From the NCBI GenBank assembly GCA_030248065.1, contig JASAMV010004832.1, forward strand, positions 1 to 64,000: a stretch of 64,000 nt of DNA, in the 5' to 3' direction. The translations under genes were made by a program, and so were the position numbers. Below the pieces are notes generated by a model. That model did not search any database. It was not told the origin of the DNA and saw nothing but the letters and a program-made list of their open reading frames with translations. This document shows positions 1 through 12,485 of this stretch, piece by piece. Each line of letters opens with the position of its first letter. The stretch's first letter is position 1. This DNA comes from Rhynchonema sp. JSB1_4 (Eukaryota; Nematoda; Chromadorea; Monhysterida; Xyalidae).

Positions 1-550
1 ACATTCCGCCAGAGTGGCGTTGATCGAAGATCGAAGGGAATTGGCGAAGGGCAGTCAGGCGTTGGGATAAGCCTGCAGCTGATGGATTTGTGTGTGTAGC
101 TGTTTGATTGTGTTGGTCTTCGGCGCACTTTCTGATCGGTTACAGTTCGTCGGCTAATTATTTCTGGTTTACTCGATTGAATAACGAAAAATAGGTCTAT
201 TGTTTTTCTAGATTCGACCAGAAATGTCACTCGCTGAACATATTTGCTCATTCTGTTACCATTATGTTGAGATTTGCCATCAACAAATCTGCACAATAGT
301 TTGGCTTTGTGTCAGTGAGCTAAACCTATGCGTTCTTTTGTTGTATCAGACACATTCTGTATAATACTTTATTTCAAACGCTATGCAATCTGTGATAATT
401 ATGTTTACCTTGTCATTTCGGGCGCTGCTGTTGTGGGGCTTTGATTTCCCGTTATCTATCGGATAAAAATTCAATAAATGGCGTTTTCACATTGTTTGCG
501 AAATGTGAAACATCGGAGAGCCTGCCCTACATCTGCAAAAAACATAACAG

Positions 551-649
551 GCGAAAGGTGTGATTGTGGATCGTTTTCACATTTACGATGTCACCAGCGA
601 TTGGGATGGCTCAAGCGCCCCGCTTTCGGCCATCAGCATGAACAACTAA
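551..649 (+). CDS. possible terminal exon of an upstream plus-strand gene
   Basis: Directly after an acceptor-like TAACAG there is an open frame of 32 codons ending in TAA. It begins AKGVIVDRFHIYDV and ends LSAISMNN. The frame is open from the acceptor and has balanced, coding-like composition, unlike the AT-rich flanks. If real, it is the last exon of a gene entering from the left edge and converging on AMT, whose stop lies about 785 bp away. No family is recognised and no matching upstream exon could be joined to it within the first 550 bases. It may be a chance ORF. Confidence 0.28.
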   Translation, partial: AKGVIVDRFHIYDVTSDWDGSSAPLSAISMNN

Positions 650-1433
650 CTCTGCGTTTGATCCCATTGAATATCACTACACCACTTCACAGTTTGCCAG
701 CGACTCCATATTGTTATTGTGGGAGACTGAATACTGCTTCTTTTCTTCCTCATTTAATCACATTGGCCGTTACTCATTTGAGTATCCTGATCTATTACCC
801 AGCAAACAATTAATTAAAATTTGGGCAACCGTTATTTTGTGTGATAGAATTTTTATTCGCAAGTTGAAAATTTCAAATTGTGAACGCAAAACTGGACTAA
901 AACAAAGTCAAAACAAAAAAAAACACCCTTAAAAAGGCTTGACATGGATAATACTGATATGACACACGATGTTAGATCACAATTAATGCGAGGCAAGAAC
1001 AACCTGAGAACATCTAACAATGAAGTAACTAAAAAAGTGAATGAAGTAACTAAAAAAGTGGACAGATCGATACAAAACAACATGCGGTAATGTATAAATG
1101 TTTTGAAAAAAGAAAACGAGGACGCAATTAATGCGAACAATGAAAAGCTGGGTATAAGACAAGACAGTAGAAGAACGATCAGCTTGGTCCATGTTGGCAT
1201 GTGTATAACATAACATCCACAACAATTTAGCTAGCCATGCAAAATATATAATTTCCACATAAAACGCCAGACGAATACGTGTAATTTTTGTTCAATGCCT
1301 GTAATCCAAAGACAGCCAGAAATTCTATGGCCGAACACGATGTTTCACGATGGGTAATGCAATATGTACACGAGACTAACTTGTAAAAGAGGACATACAT
1401 GCCATCTAAAAATATTTTCTTTTCCAATGTATC
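650..1433. other. non-coding stretch between convergent genes
   Basis: No reading frame here shows exon borders or a recognisable protein. The sequence is AT-rich with short imperfect repeats, for example a doubled GAAGTAACTAAAAAAGTG near 1023-1060. It presumably holds the AMT 3' UTR on the minus strand, but no canonical AATAAA site is evident close to the AMT stop. Confidence 0.5.
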
Positions 1434-4400
1434 CTACATCTTCTTTTTCTTCAACTGCACATAGTACTTGGTGGGCACGAAGGGCATGGGCACCACCTCA
1501 ACGCTCGTCTTCGACCGACCGACCACCGCGTCCAGTCGCGTGCCGGATTTGGCGTGTTTTGCCTGAATCAACAAGGATGAGCTTTGAATATCGCGCGTGG
1601 GAATCACTGGATTTCATAAATTCGGTACATCGTCTACAGATGATGACTTTATGAGCACCACAGGTTCTAGCGAACGAAGAATCAGTATCTGCAGTACCTG
1701 CGTGTGATATGTATTGGCAAACTACATCAACATGAGCTCGATTTCGCAGCTGGCAGAATTGTGAAACATTTTGACGTGGCTGCTGATTTGGGAAATGTGA
1801 CACGTTGAAGAATACAAAGTGGAGGATGATGATTTTCTTTTTCTATTCGTTTTGAATGCACACCACCTTCGAAATCGGGCTCGTGTGGGTGTGGTTTGCC
1901 TTTACATACACGGTTGTACATTCAGTCAACAGAAATTGGAGCAAAATTTGGTGTTTGTCATGCACTTTGAAATCCATAAACACACAACGCCTCGTGATGT
2001 TTCACAGAAATTTGCTAGATGGACCATCTCACAAAAGATGCAGGTGATTTACATGTATGAGAATGAAAAACTATCAGTCATTCCATAAACTACCGTATAC
2101 CTTGACATAAGCCATTCCAATATTGGTGCCAGCGGCCAATGACGGCGCCGGACACCCACTGGTCACCGTGCCAGCCTCATGACCGCTGCCTTGCGTGATC
2201 AGGGTGGAACCCGCTGTAATTTAGTCACCCTATAGCATTACGTAGGTTGTGCATTTCTCTGCTACTATAAAGTTACAAAATTAGTGCCGTGCGTATAATA
2301 CAGCACATGTTCACAGCTTTCGAGTTTCGCATTTCGGTCCGATCATAAATGGATATTTATCAACCATTGTTCACTGCCCTTCTAAAGTGAAACAAAGCAC
2401 GGTATGAATAAATGTCTAAAACGCACGCCACAATTTGCAATTTTCAACCCTCCAATTTGCCTGACTTATCAAGGCCAACCTCGAGGCGGTCGTCCGGTCG
2501 TAGACAGGAACCCGACCCTGACCCGTTCCTCCAGCCATTGTTGTCTGTTGGCCAATTGTTGCAACGTCACTGCAGCACCCGGGAAATCGGCGGCCTCGCG
2601 ACGACGTTTGCCTGAATTAGCAGGGTCAGGTTGACGAAACATTAGTTTGATACAAATGGGGCAAGGGTGTTGGATTTCGTCATGCCTATAGGTCTTGACT
2701 CATTTCATTTGCTTCCATGATCTAACCGACACAGAGCACATTACGACTATTAACGGGGTACCCCCGTAGGAGAGTTTGACACCCGTCGGTTTCAGGGGGC
2801 ATCAACGCAGCCAAATACCAAAAACACGTAAGACACGGCCAAGCGTGAAGCATACCGTTTCCCCATGGTGGTCACAATACTTTTGATCGCTTTTTACAAC
2901 ACAAGAAATATCATGCCAAATGGCCAAACTGCACGGTGCAGCCAGCCAGATTACGAGCACACAAATGTTTCGTCAAATGTACAAGTTGAAAAACGATGCA
3001 GGATAATACGCTGCGTACTTTTGTATGCGATCAGAAACCAAACAACCACAAAAAAATCAACAAAACTTCCCGGATCCCCAAAACACACCCAACAGCCAGG
3101 TCAGATCCGCCTGCACGATCGTTGTGGCCTCGTTCATGTCATTTCCATACAAACACAGCCCGGCCTCCAATCGCAGCGCGTCTCTCGCTCCCAAACCGAC
3201 CATTTTCACGCGGGATTCGTTGCTTTTCAAAAGTTTCTCGCATAATTCAACTGCGCGATCTGCCGGGACGGAAATCTGAAGTGTGTGACTATTCGTACAC
3301 CCAGAAGGTTTGGTTTGAACTTTTCTGGTAGATGGCAGAAGGTGCACGCAGCGAATCGACATTCAACGCTCCGCAGGAGCGTGCGTAAATAGAAGAGTGC
3401 CTTCCGATCAAATGCACTTTATAAATTACATAGAGTGCATCGCCGCAATTAATATTTGATGCGTTTTTCACGTTTATGGTCGTAGTTGACCCGCAGGGCA
3501 TAGATGGACAATCACATCTGCATCACATAGATTAAAGTTATTTTCAGGTAAAACATCAGCATGCGGTGGCTCTTGAGAAGACAATCTGGATGTTTTTTTC
3601 CTTAAAGTATGCCTGCCAGCCCGAAGAATATTTTCACGCTTGTTAAACAAAACATATCAGTTTTCAACAGCAGTGTAATCAACAAACATCAAAATATCAG
3701 TCATAACGCATAATGTGTCGCCGCAGTGTCCAGCTACTGCTATCACTTTTTAGGCCTAAATTCAGGCTCCAGCCAAGTCACAAGCCAAACTCGTCCTCAG
3801 CACACACAGTAGCTAACCTCACATCCGTCCTCCCCAGTGTAGCCACAACGTGTCACCCGACAATTCGGTACACCAAACACCGTGGCTGTGGTGGTGTGCA
3901 TAAAGAACAGTTGACTCAAATCTAGATCGGGGGTGCCCGATTGGACCACGCGAATCGCTTCGGTACCTGCAAGAATCGAACGGTTGCTGTCTGCATAGTC
4001 TACTCGCCAGCTCATGAGACGCCTGTTACGGTTCGCGTGTTTCGAAACTATTCGAAAACAATAGAAAGAGTAATCGACAATGCATAAACGTGCTCAATTT
4101 CTCTTTCCATTATTTTCAAAATGTTTCGAAACACTTGGAACCGTAACAGGCGTCTCATGAGCTGGTGGCTGGACTATACCTCAAATGGGTATTGATACAC
4201 CATTGTTTGGGGCAGACAGAGATAGTGGGCTCGAATCTAGCAAATAAAAACTTTAAACACCAATTATGCCGCTATATAATTGCTCAAAGCACCAAACCAT
4301 TGGAGACGAAGCAGTAATATTTATGTTCTTGATTTTCACGAACAGACTATCAAATACGTTACAGATTACTAAATCAGTCACAAATTACAACCCTCTGATA

Positions 4401-7400
4401 TACAGACTTATGAAAACATTTACCGACCAAAGTTCACTGGTGGTTTTCCATTGGCGGCATAGCGTGAAGGTGAAACACCGATGTTTCTGTTTAGACTAGA
4501 TAATGGTCTGAATCGACAACACATTTAAACCCTCAATTAATTGAGCTATTGGTTGAATTATTACGTCGGCACACACTCAAAAATAACGGAAAAAGATTCA
4601 TGAGGAATAATCATAATTACAAGACCGGGTGTGAGATTTACGGAAACAAAAATAAATACACAAGACAGGGAATGGAATTTTCGGAATTGAAAAATAAACA
4701 CTATACCAAGACAGGAAGGAGTGAGAAGGTGGACAGGCAATGAACCCTATGAATGTATGATGCTCAATCCAGTGACCAACCTTGCACAGCCAACAGTCCA
4801 TGTCCGTGCATGTGCTGCACTTGAACATCTTTGCCCTTGTTTTGCCATTCGGATAGATGTGTCTGAAACATATGCGCTGTTTGTGTCTGTGTGTGTCGAA
4901 TGGCTGAGAAACAGCGCTCGTTTTACCTAATGCAACGGTTAGTTCTCAATGTTGTTTTTTTAAATTAACTATATTGTTGTGGTCATTATTCAATCGAAGC
5001 ACGTAGCAGCCGAAAAATAACGCAATGACTATACAGAATTTATGCCGCGCCACAGGCCATTTCCATAATGAACTCCCCACACACACAGCAGATCTTTTTC
5101 AGGTTCAGAGTGAACGAAAAAGAAGTCCTAATCAATCCATCATGAAGGTGGTGCACAGGTAAAAACAGTCTACGGGAGGTTGTCAGGCAGCCCCACAAAA
5201 ATGCATAAACACAAAACATGATCAACACCACCTGCATATGCGCCACATCCTTGTCAATGCAGCCAGCATTGGTCACGACGTACAACCTATCGGGTGCCAG
5301 TCTGCTCACAATCAGGTCATCCTTGATGCCACCTTGCTCGTTCAGGAACACGGTCAACGACGAACGACCGTCTTTCACCTGGACATTATTAAATAAATAA
5401 AAAATAAATAAATTTTGTTAGAAAGTTTTTTTTTGATAGAAACCTAAATTCGAGAAACTATTTTTCGTTTACCTTGAGATTGACGCACGTGAGCGATTCG
5501 ATGAAGGGAATGCTGCAAAAAAATCAATATGGTTTATTTACTATGTTAGGTTCATTTTTTTACGAAACATCCATGCAACGGAGTGCATAGCACAACCATC
5601 GTGTGCAATCATCGTGCAATCATTATGTGCAATCATTGACACATTTTGAGCCAAATTATTGGGGCGCCATTACCATTAAATAATCATGATAAACTTATCA
5701 GCAGTGCGATGTTTCACAAGTACCAATTTTAGGCCAATTTTGCAGTAAGATTACATGCAAAAACGGCCTTTTTCGCCTTTGGCCGACAATAGAAGCAACT
5801 TGGGGGTATCTCGAGTAACTCCAGAATCTCCCCCTGGGGTATCTTGGGTCGATTGGCTTGCCACCCCACTGCGTCAGTGGGTACTCATACATACACCAAA
5901 AGCCTATACGCAAAATCACAGAAAACACAGTCCTGTTCAATATTAGCTCACCAGTCCTGGCCAGTAATCATTGTCTGCAGCATGTGTGAAACATCAAATA
6001 TGCCGGTGTGTTTGCGTACGTGCAATGTTGACTCGAAAATTGACATGTCCTGAAATTGAAAACTATTTACCAAATATGGTTTCATGATTGCGAGATAATA
6101 ACATGAGTTAAGCATTCACGGACACATGGGCATGATAACACGAAGCATAAAGTCATTGTTCAGTTCAGAGAGTGGGAATGCTTCAACCAACCATCACACA
6201 AGCACGGCAATCACCCACGGCTGCGCGGCTTTATTTGATTCGCAGCGGCAGTGGTGTCGTGGAGAAATCGAAATTTTCCCGTACACAGCCCAGTGTTCGG
6301 GATATTTCACATACATACCCCGAAAAATCAAAAGTTTCCCATACCAGGGGGTTTCCAAAAACTCAAAAATTTCCCATACCCGAGGGTGGGGTTTCTGAAA
6401 AAATGCCCCCAAAATGTTTTCCAAAAGTGCAAAAAAAACTGGTCCAAAAAACGCTTAAAACTGGGTTTTCTTGCGGCAACAAGCGATTTTTGGCGCTTTT
6501 GGGCGAAAAAATGGTGAAGATTGGTACTTGTCGGGGTAAAAAAAAGTCATTTCTTACGGGTGCTTGTTCCAAAAGTGAAAAAATTACCATACCCCCGGCC
6601 GATTTCGCATACCCCATACCAGGGGGGTAACAGCCCCAACCCCACCCAACTATACCACTGCGCAGTGGTGGGTTGACGCTGCTTCAACCAGAGAAAACGC
6701 ACTCAACAATGACCAAAAACATCAAGCAGAGCGCAACAAGAATCGAGAAACAAGGTTCCTCCGTTCTATCACGGAGAACCGGATAATTACTGGAATGTGT
6801 GCTCTCATTTCCGTTCCCGTTACGCTTCAAATTTGTGTACATTCATTTTACACACGGCAGGCGCACCTGGTCATCGTCAGTGTCGAAAGAACACATCAGA
6901 CAAACAGACAAACCATAAGACAAACAGCCAACCTCATAAACGGTGGGCATTTTAAATCCAGCAAACGGTGCGAATTTCGCGCCCAGCCTGACATGCAAAT
7001 CGGTGAGACATGTTGGTTTGACGGATGCTGCAATTGGCAAACAGTTATGGAAATTCGAATGAGGAATATGTAATTGTTGTAACGTGGGTTACACGATTGG
7101 CACTGTCTGAAAATGCGGAAATGGCGCAGGAATGCAAACGGTGCTCTTCGCGTGATGATGACAAAAGCCAGCGCGCTCAAGTCAACAGTTTGCGTGTTGA
7201 CGCGAACACCAATAATGTTCAGGGAAATATTTCCGTGTTCCGTGAAAATAATAAAAATCATGGAGCACGGAAATGTTTCCGTGACATGGAAATGAGTGAA
7301 ATATTTTTGTATGGGAATTATTTCCATGTTCCGGTTTCCGTGGTTAATCTTCCTCCGCGCTAAATGCAGAAAGCAGTTGCAAAATAAACAAGAATATTAT

Positions 7401-7776
7401 CTGCGGTTGAAGAAACATTTCCGCCACATCTCGGCACAGTAACAGGCTGGGTGAATTCCTGAACTGGCTTATTATTGAGACTACTCTATTATGAATATTG
7501 CTCACATTTATAAAAAAAAACTAAATAAAACACTGCTATACACTCCTTGAGATGTTTCGTCAAAAATCCACATATCAGAGACAAGCAATTTCCGTGATGG
7601 CATCGTCTGAAAACCAAACGCAATACACCCAATAAACTCGTAAACCAGCACAGTTCAACACATACGCCCAATCTGCTTGGAGGCCACGAAACAGTATAGT
7701 AACCTGACGTAGATGCAGTCCTGACGTATTTCACGGCCGGCCCGCAACATCGACCCACTATTCGCGTCACTACCAT
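1434..7776 (-). CDS. AMT: aminomethyltransferase, mitochondrial (glycine cleavage system T-protein), 11 exons
   Basis: The gene encodes the T-protein, which takes the aminomethyl group from the H-protein lipoyl arm and gives ammonia and 5,10-methylene-tetrahydrofolate in the mitochondrial matrix. Exons in coding order: 7776-7704, 7027-6933, 6049-5952, 5512-5473, 5378-5232, 4862-4781, 3966-3818, 3275-3089, 2611-2480, 2213-2101, 1562-1434. They total 1245 nt (414 codons plus stop) with consistent phases; animal AMT is about 400 aa. Family landmarks are [10 protein letters not shown] (exon 2), [11 protein letters not shown] (exon 3), [17 protein letters not shown] and LYVVTNAGC (exon 5), [13 protein letters not shown] (exon 7), [17 protein letters not shown] (exon 8), [12 protein letters not shown] (exon 9), [12 protein letters not shown] (exon 10) and [16 protein letters not shown] at the C-terminus. 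Exon 1 encodes [13 protein letters not shown], an Arg-rich start without acidic residues, as expected of a mitochondrial presequence. No break is seen. The family identity is certain; exons 1 and 6 are the least conserved and rest on phase plus short matches. Confidence 0.95.
3996..4176. mobile_element. TA-target MITE (TAGTCC... family) in AMT intron 6
   Basis: This 181-bp fold-back element has outer ends TAGTCTACTC and GGCTGGACTA and inner inverted arms around GCTCATGAGACGCCTGTTAC. The right flank is TA; the left flank is CA, a likely mutated TA. The ends match two other elements in the window, at 21783-22209 and 59297-59517. It sits about 30 bp upstream of the acceptor of AMT exon 7. The TA target and short TIRs suggest a Tc1/mariner-type non-autonomous element. 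Confidence 0.6.
6249..6660. mobile_element. hAT-type MITE in AMT intron 2
   Basis: The 412-bp element starts CAGTGGTGTCG and ends TATACCACTG (inverted). It is flanked by an 8-bp target duplication, CGCAGCGG at 6241-6248 and CGCAGTGG at 6661-6668, with one mismatch. The interior repeats CCATACC/CCCATACC motifs. The 8-bp duplication and CAGTGG ends are typical of hAT elements. It contains no transposase frame. Confidence 0.7.
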
Positions 7777-7788
7777 TTTTGCCTGATT

Positions 7789-7791
7789 CTG
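7789..7791 (-). promoter_or_regulatory. splice acceptor 12 nt upstream of the AMT start codon
   Basis: On the minus strand TTATCTTTCAG ends 12 nt before the AMT ATG at 7776. No upstream coding exon is needed for AMT, so this is either the end of a 5' UTR intron or a spliced-leader addition site. Genes A, B and C have equivalent sites 2-26 nt upstream of their starts. Confidence 0.5.
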
Positions 7792-9020
7792 AAAGATAAA
7801 TTATAGCAAAATGCACACGGGATTCGTCGTAGATGGGTATTGGTAAGCAGACCTGTTCGGGATCTAAGATAATATTATGTGAAGATTTGTTCTTTTTGCC
7901 AAAAAATGCCGGATGCCGGCTTTTATAATCCAATAATAATGTTTACAATACCAAAATAATGTCATACGGCGCGACTCTGTCGGTAAGCAGCAATCATGCG
8001 AGCAATAAGATATTAGCATATCACAGCACAGTATCAACTGTTACACGGCAACCATATTCAACTATTTTGCGTTGTTGTTATTTTATTGCAATCTCAGTCA
8101 CTTTGATATCTTACATTCAGATTCAACTACCTGGAACTGGAACCCAACTTTGGGAAAAGTCAGATGAAATTATTTGCACAACATCTGATGGGCAAATTGC
8201 CGCAATAAGGTTCAGATGGATAATTGCTAAGCTGATTGTAAGCACATGAATAAAATTATATGTACAAATATATAAACAGTAATATAATAATGCACTGGTA
8301 TAATACAAGAACGAGGAAGGAAATAGAATGAACAATGAACAGTAGCAGTATTGAATGACTTAGACGGAATCTGTGCTAAAAACAAATAACAAGAAACCCA
8401 GCCAAACAATATAATCATAATTGTGTGAGGCAAGCCAAAGTGTTTACACCCGACACTCACGACAAGAAACGATATTTTTCATAGTTTTGGAAGCATAGAA
8501 TAATCATAATTTGGAAAGGCATGTTATTTAAGCCCGAATGTAGTATTTTGAATACTTTTGTACCATTGACCAATACACAGTAAGGTGTACGAGCAAGACA
8601 ACATACAAACGAAAGAGCGTCTTGTACAGCGCCTACGCCTAGGTACATAACAAAAAATACAAAACCAGGCCACTAAAACATTGGATAACAATAAATAACA
8701 ACAATAAAAAATCGATTGCCTTACAAGAATACGCATACCGTACCACTACAACTCAGTCAACAGGATAGGTTTGATAACCAGGAATTTGAGAACCTGAATA
8801 TATTGATAACTCACAAAAAGCACTGTACATGAACATGTTTCTCGTATTAAGTACATGTTTGTTGGAAAACATTGCTAGGATAGAAATTGCTGTATATTAT
8901 GGCCGATAATTATATATACAGTATACAAGGGTGGTCAACTTTTACAACACATTTTCGCAAAACAAGTACATCTTTATAGAGGCCAAAACGGAATTAGCTC
9001 AACTCGCGTGCATTCCATAT

Positions 9021-9114
9021 GAAACATCAGCCAGGCAGCCAGTTTGTTCGTTGGACAGAGGACTGGCATTTGATTACGTAGGCACGCGAGACATGTCCAG
9101 CTGGCTGATGTTTC
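9021..9114. repeat. short fold-back repeat, left copy
   Basis: GAAACATCAGCCAG at the left end is inverted as CTGGCTGATGTTTC at the right end, with further pairing inside. The mirror copy is 62947-63040. Confidence 0.6.
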
Positions 9115-9145
9115 ACAGCGTCATACATAAAGCCCACCAAACCAA

Positions 9146-12100
9146 TCAAATCAATGTGTGCGCCTCCTTCATCGTCAACACCTTGTCCTGCTCCTGCCTC
9201 ATTTTCATTGATCGTACCTTGCCGCCACAGTTGAGACTGACGCCAAACACGAGGAAGGACTCGATTATGTACAACACCACCAACGTCCAGCCCAAACCCT
9301 GCAATTATGTATTTAGTATGTGTGTGAGAGTTTAGCTGAGCTTCGTTTTTATTTAGTTAAATTTTCAGGAGTTTTGCTCATCACAGAGGCCCAGTGTTCA
9401 CAAAGCCAAAGCTCAGCAGATCAGGAGCTGAACGATGGTTCTCAAACAAAAGACCCTGAACAGCGCCAAATTCGATCAGCGTAAAGATCATTAGTCAGGC
9501 ACGGTAAAAAAAACAGCAGCCGACCGAAATTAAAGCTCCAAAAACAACAGTATTTTGAATCCAAGATCAAGCGGATAGACGGCCGTCCGTTTGTCTGCGT
9601 GTGTTCTGGTTTTGTGAATTCCGGTTGTGTAAAAAAAACGGATGATTGAATATTGAACAATTTCGTAATTCCATGATACGCAAAGCACGAAACATTTTTC
9701 ATCTGGAACTGCCACAACAGAGCCAAAGCTCCAGACAGTGTTGTTGTGTTGGTTTAAAATAATAATAAATATTTTTTGTCCACTGACCATCAACACAGCC
9801 CATCTGTCACGCAGATGTTTCACCATTCCATAATAATGCGCACAATAATAGCGCACGACAAAGTACAACAACGTTGACGAACCGACATGGATACATTCCT
9901 GAAATTTTGTGTTCAGTCACAATTTCAGAGCCAGTTTACTGCCGACCCACATGGATTACAATAAGCTGCAGCAATTTACGGTTTGCCCTGGTACTTATAG
10001 AAGGTACGGGCTCTATTTTTCCAGCCACTCTGACCCCAAGAGAGGGGCACATGTTGGGAGGGGGCTTCCATTTTTTCAGCGACATTCTGGTTCAAGCAAG
10101 CACCGAATTTTTTTACGAGGTATGCCAGTGCCAGAGCCGGGGACTCCTATTTGAGGGGGATTCCATCAGCATTTGATCAAAATAACACAGAATACCACAT
10201 CAAAATTCCCTTCCTTCAACACTTCATCAACATAATCTCAATCTCCTGCAACCAACCATAGTTTTCAGCAACGTCCACTTTGTGTCCAATATGCCATGTA
10301 TGCCGTCAGGTCGGACCAAATGGATGACCAGGAACACAAACGAACCAACAACGCCGAACGAAGTTGCACAAACCTGGCAATTTGGCGCAATTTGCTTCTT
10401 TTTTAGTTCGGGACTCTGGTCGGAAGGAATTTACTAATTTTACCAATTTGCTAAATTGTTTTGGTTCAGAACTCGGCATCAAACAACCAAATTAAATTCG
10501 CCTTGGAGGCCGACTATTTCGACAATAAAGCCAACTTTGCTCCTGAACGGGCCAACAGCAGCAAAGCAAGTGTGAAGAACGCTGAATTCAACCCCAAACG
10601 TTCATTCATTCACTTTAAAGGCGAAAACGCGTCGACAAAAACGTGAACTGAATGCTCACAGTGATAGGATTTTAGCAACAAAACGTAAACAAATACAGCA
10701 GCCAACCAAGAACAACCACAGTAACGTGTCGTTATCGGTGTAACAATGGTTGTAGAAACATCGCCGACTCGAAAACACCAGGAACGTTACACCAACCAGC
10801 TGAAAAACAAAGCGCAAGATGAACGAACCTGAAAGCAGGAATGAACTCGATCCATATGTACACAATAAAGGCTGTGATAAATGTTCCAAGTTTAACCAAC
10901 GGAAAGCTATTGCCGATATCCGAAGAACGCAAGACGGCATCATAACAACGGTAGAAACAATTCCCAATAAATGGTGGTCACATATCAAACATTTTTTTGC
11001 CGGTCGTATACCAACGAAAGAAAATACTGTATTGTATTTTTTATAGTTTCTAAAAAACTAAAGAAAATGAAGAAAAAACCGATATAATGATATGGGAACT
11101 CCAAATAAGAAGTTTTCAAAAAACATTTTAATGTTCGTACAGCCAATCCTGTGGTGTCCAAGGTGTTTTAACACTCATTACCATAAAAACAGTGCAAAAA
11201 ACGTCACCAACTTCCGACCAAAGTGGGTCTGAAGAAAATATTTCATCACCTTCGCCTAAAATAGGTTAAATATTGCGCAATTGAAACGATGTTCTCGGCA
11301 GCTGAGGGTTTGTTCGGTTTTGTTCTATATCCCAGATGGACTCGGCTTTCTCGGCTTAATTTAGATTTTTTTCTCGAAAAAAATCGCTTTTTTCATCCGT
11401 AAGGAAAGCCGATCATATTCAACACAAGTTCTCGGACACTGACCTGCAGCAGTGTTTTTTTTCAAATTAGACCCACTGGAATCTAGACTCAGAAAACCTA
11501 GGTGCACAGATCTCAATTTTTAGGCGCCTTTGGCACCTAAACTTCAGCAAAAAACAGTCCCGCAAGTGGAATGGACTATCCAAAACTAAAACTTCATCTC
11601 TCCAAATCTAAACCGGGAAAATAATACAGAAAATTGTCATACTTACAATCTGGATGGTCTTTATGACACCATACGGCCGACAATACTCCCAGTTCGGGTG
11701 CGGAGCTCGACATTTGAGTTTGTGACACAAACGACATGGGGATCGAAAGCCGGCCGAAGACCAAACATTGGTGGTGTCCTTTGTCGGTTTCGACTTGTCG
11801 GTTATGGCTGAAATTGGACACGATAAAACTGTTGAAATGAATGCTTTGATTTCGGTTAATTTTGCAGTTTAAAACAGTTCCAGAGTTCTCGGTTCTTGTT
11901 CGAAAATCTATGCAAGACAATAAATACAAACACGTTGTGCACATGCACATATGAACAAGACGTGACAGTTAATGGCAGCTTATATATTCCTAAAGTTGTT
12001 TCAGCAAGTGGCGAATAACATTTTGAATTTTTGGCCAACACTATACAAACGCAACAATTTTGCATCAGTAAAAGTATAGGTTATTCAAAGGGAGCAAGTT

Positions 12101-12459
12101 TGACACTCGTTGCCCCACAGTGAGAAAGGTGAAAACCAGGGTTTTTATTTCGAATAAAAAAAGTGCCATCGCGGCACAAACCTTTACGATTTTTAGGTGC
12201 CAAAAGGACGTTATGGCACCTGAATCAGGGCGAAAAAACTGAAAAAGCCTAAAATTTAATGCTCCAGAGCTCCAAAATTCTGGGTGTCCATAATTTGAGT
12301 TTTTTAGTGCCATGGCCCATAAATTTAGTCAAAATAAAACACTGAAAACTCACAAGCAGCCACATGTTCACTGGAACAAGACACCGAATTGCCCTGTCCA
12401 ACCACCGGCTTCTTGTCGCCGCCATCGCGAAGTTTGCACGTCGGTTTCGGTGATTTCAT
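9146..12459 (-). CDS. gene C', small multi-spanning membrane protein (left-arm copy)
   Basis: Exons in coding order: 12459-12372, 11807-11647, 10799-10707, 9898-9788, 9298-9146. Lengths (88, 161, 93, 111, 153) are the same as the right copy at 58130-62916, giving 201 aa. Start MKSPKPTCKLRDGG, a Cys-rich stretch CHKLKCRAPHPNWEYC, then hydrophobic segments starting at GVIKTIQI/LVGVTFLVF and ending with GLGWTLVVLYIIESFLVFGV, and a charged tail ending KEAHTLI. Differences from copy C include S to N, Y to C and Y to H in exon 2 and A to V in exon 3. The exon 1 donor is A|GTGAAC here against G|GTGAGC on the right, which may weaken splicing. The function is not recognised; the first helix resembles MARVEL-type tetraspan proteins only loosely. 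Confidence 0.55.
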
Positions 12460-12485
12460 TTTGGTTCAGCAGTTGCGAGGCATTT

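Larger units (their letters stand above)
7777..9145. other. intergenic region between C' and AMT
   Basis: About 1.37 kb separates the stop of C' (9146) from the AMT start. Both genes run leftward. No exon is recognised. The part above 8053 is mirrored at the right end of the window (62917-64000). It holds a fold-back repeat at 9021-9114. Confidence 0.6.
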
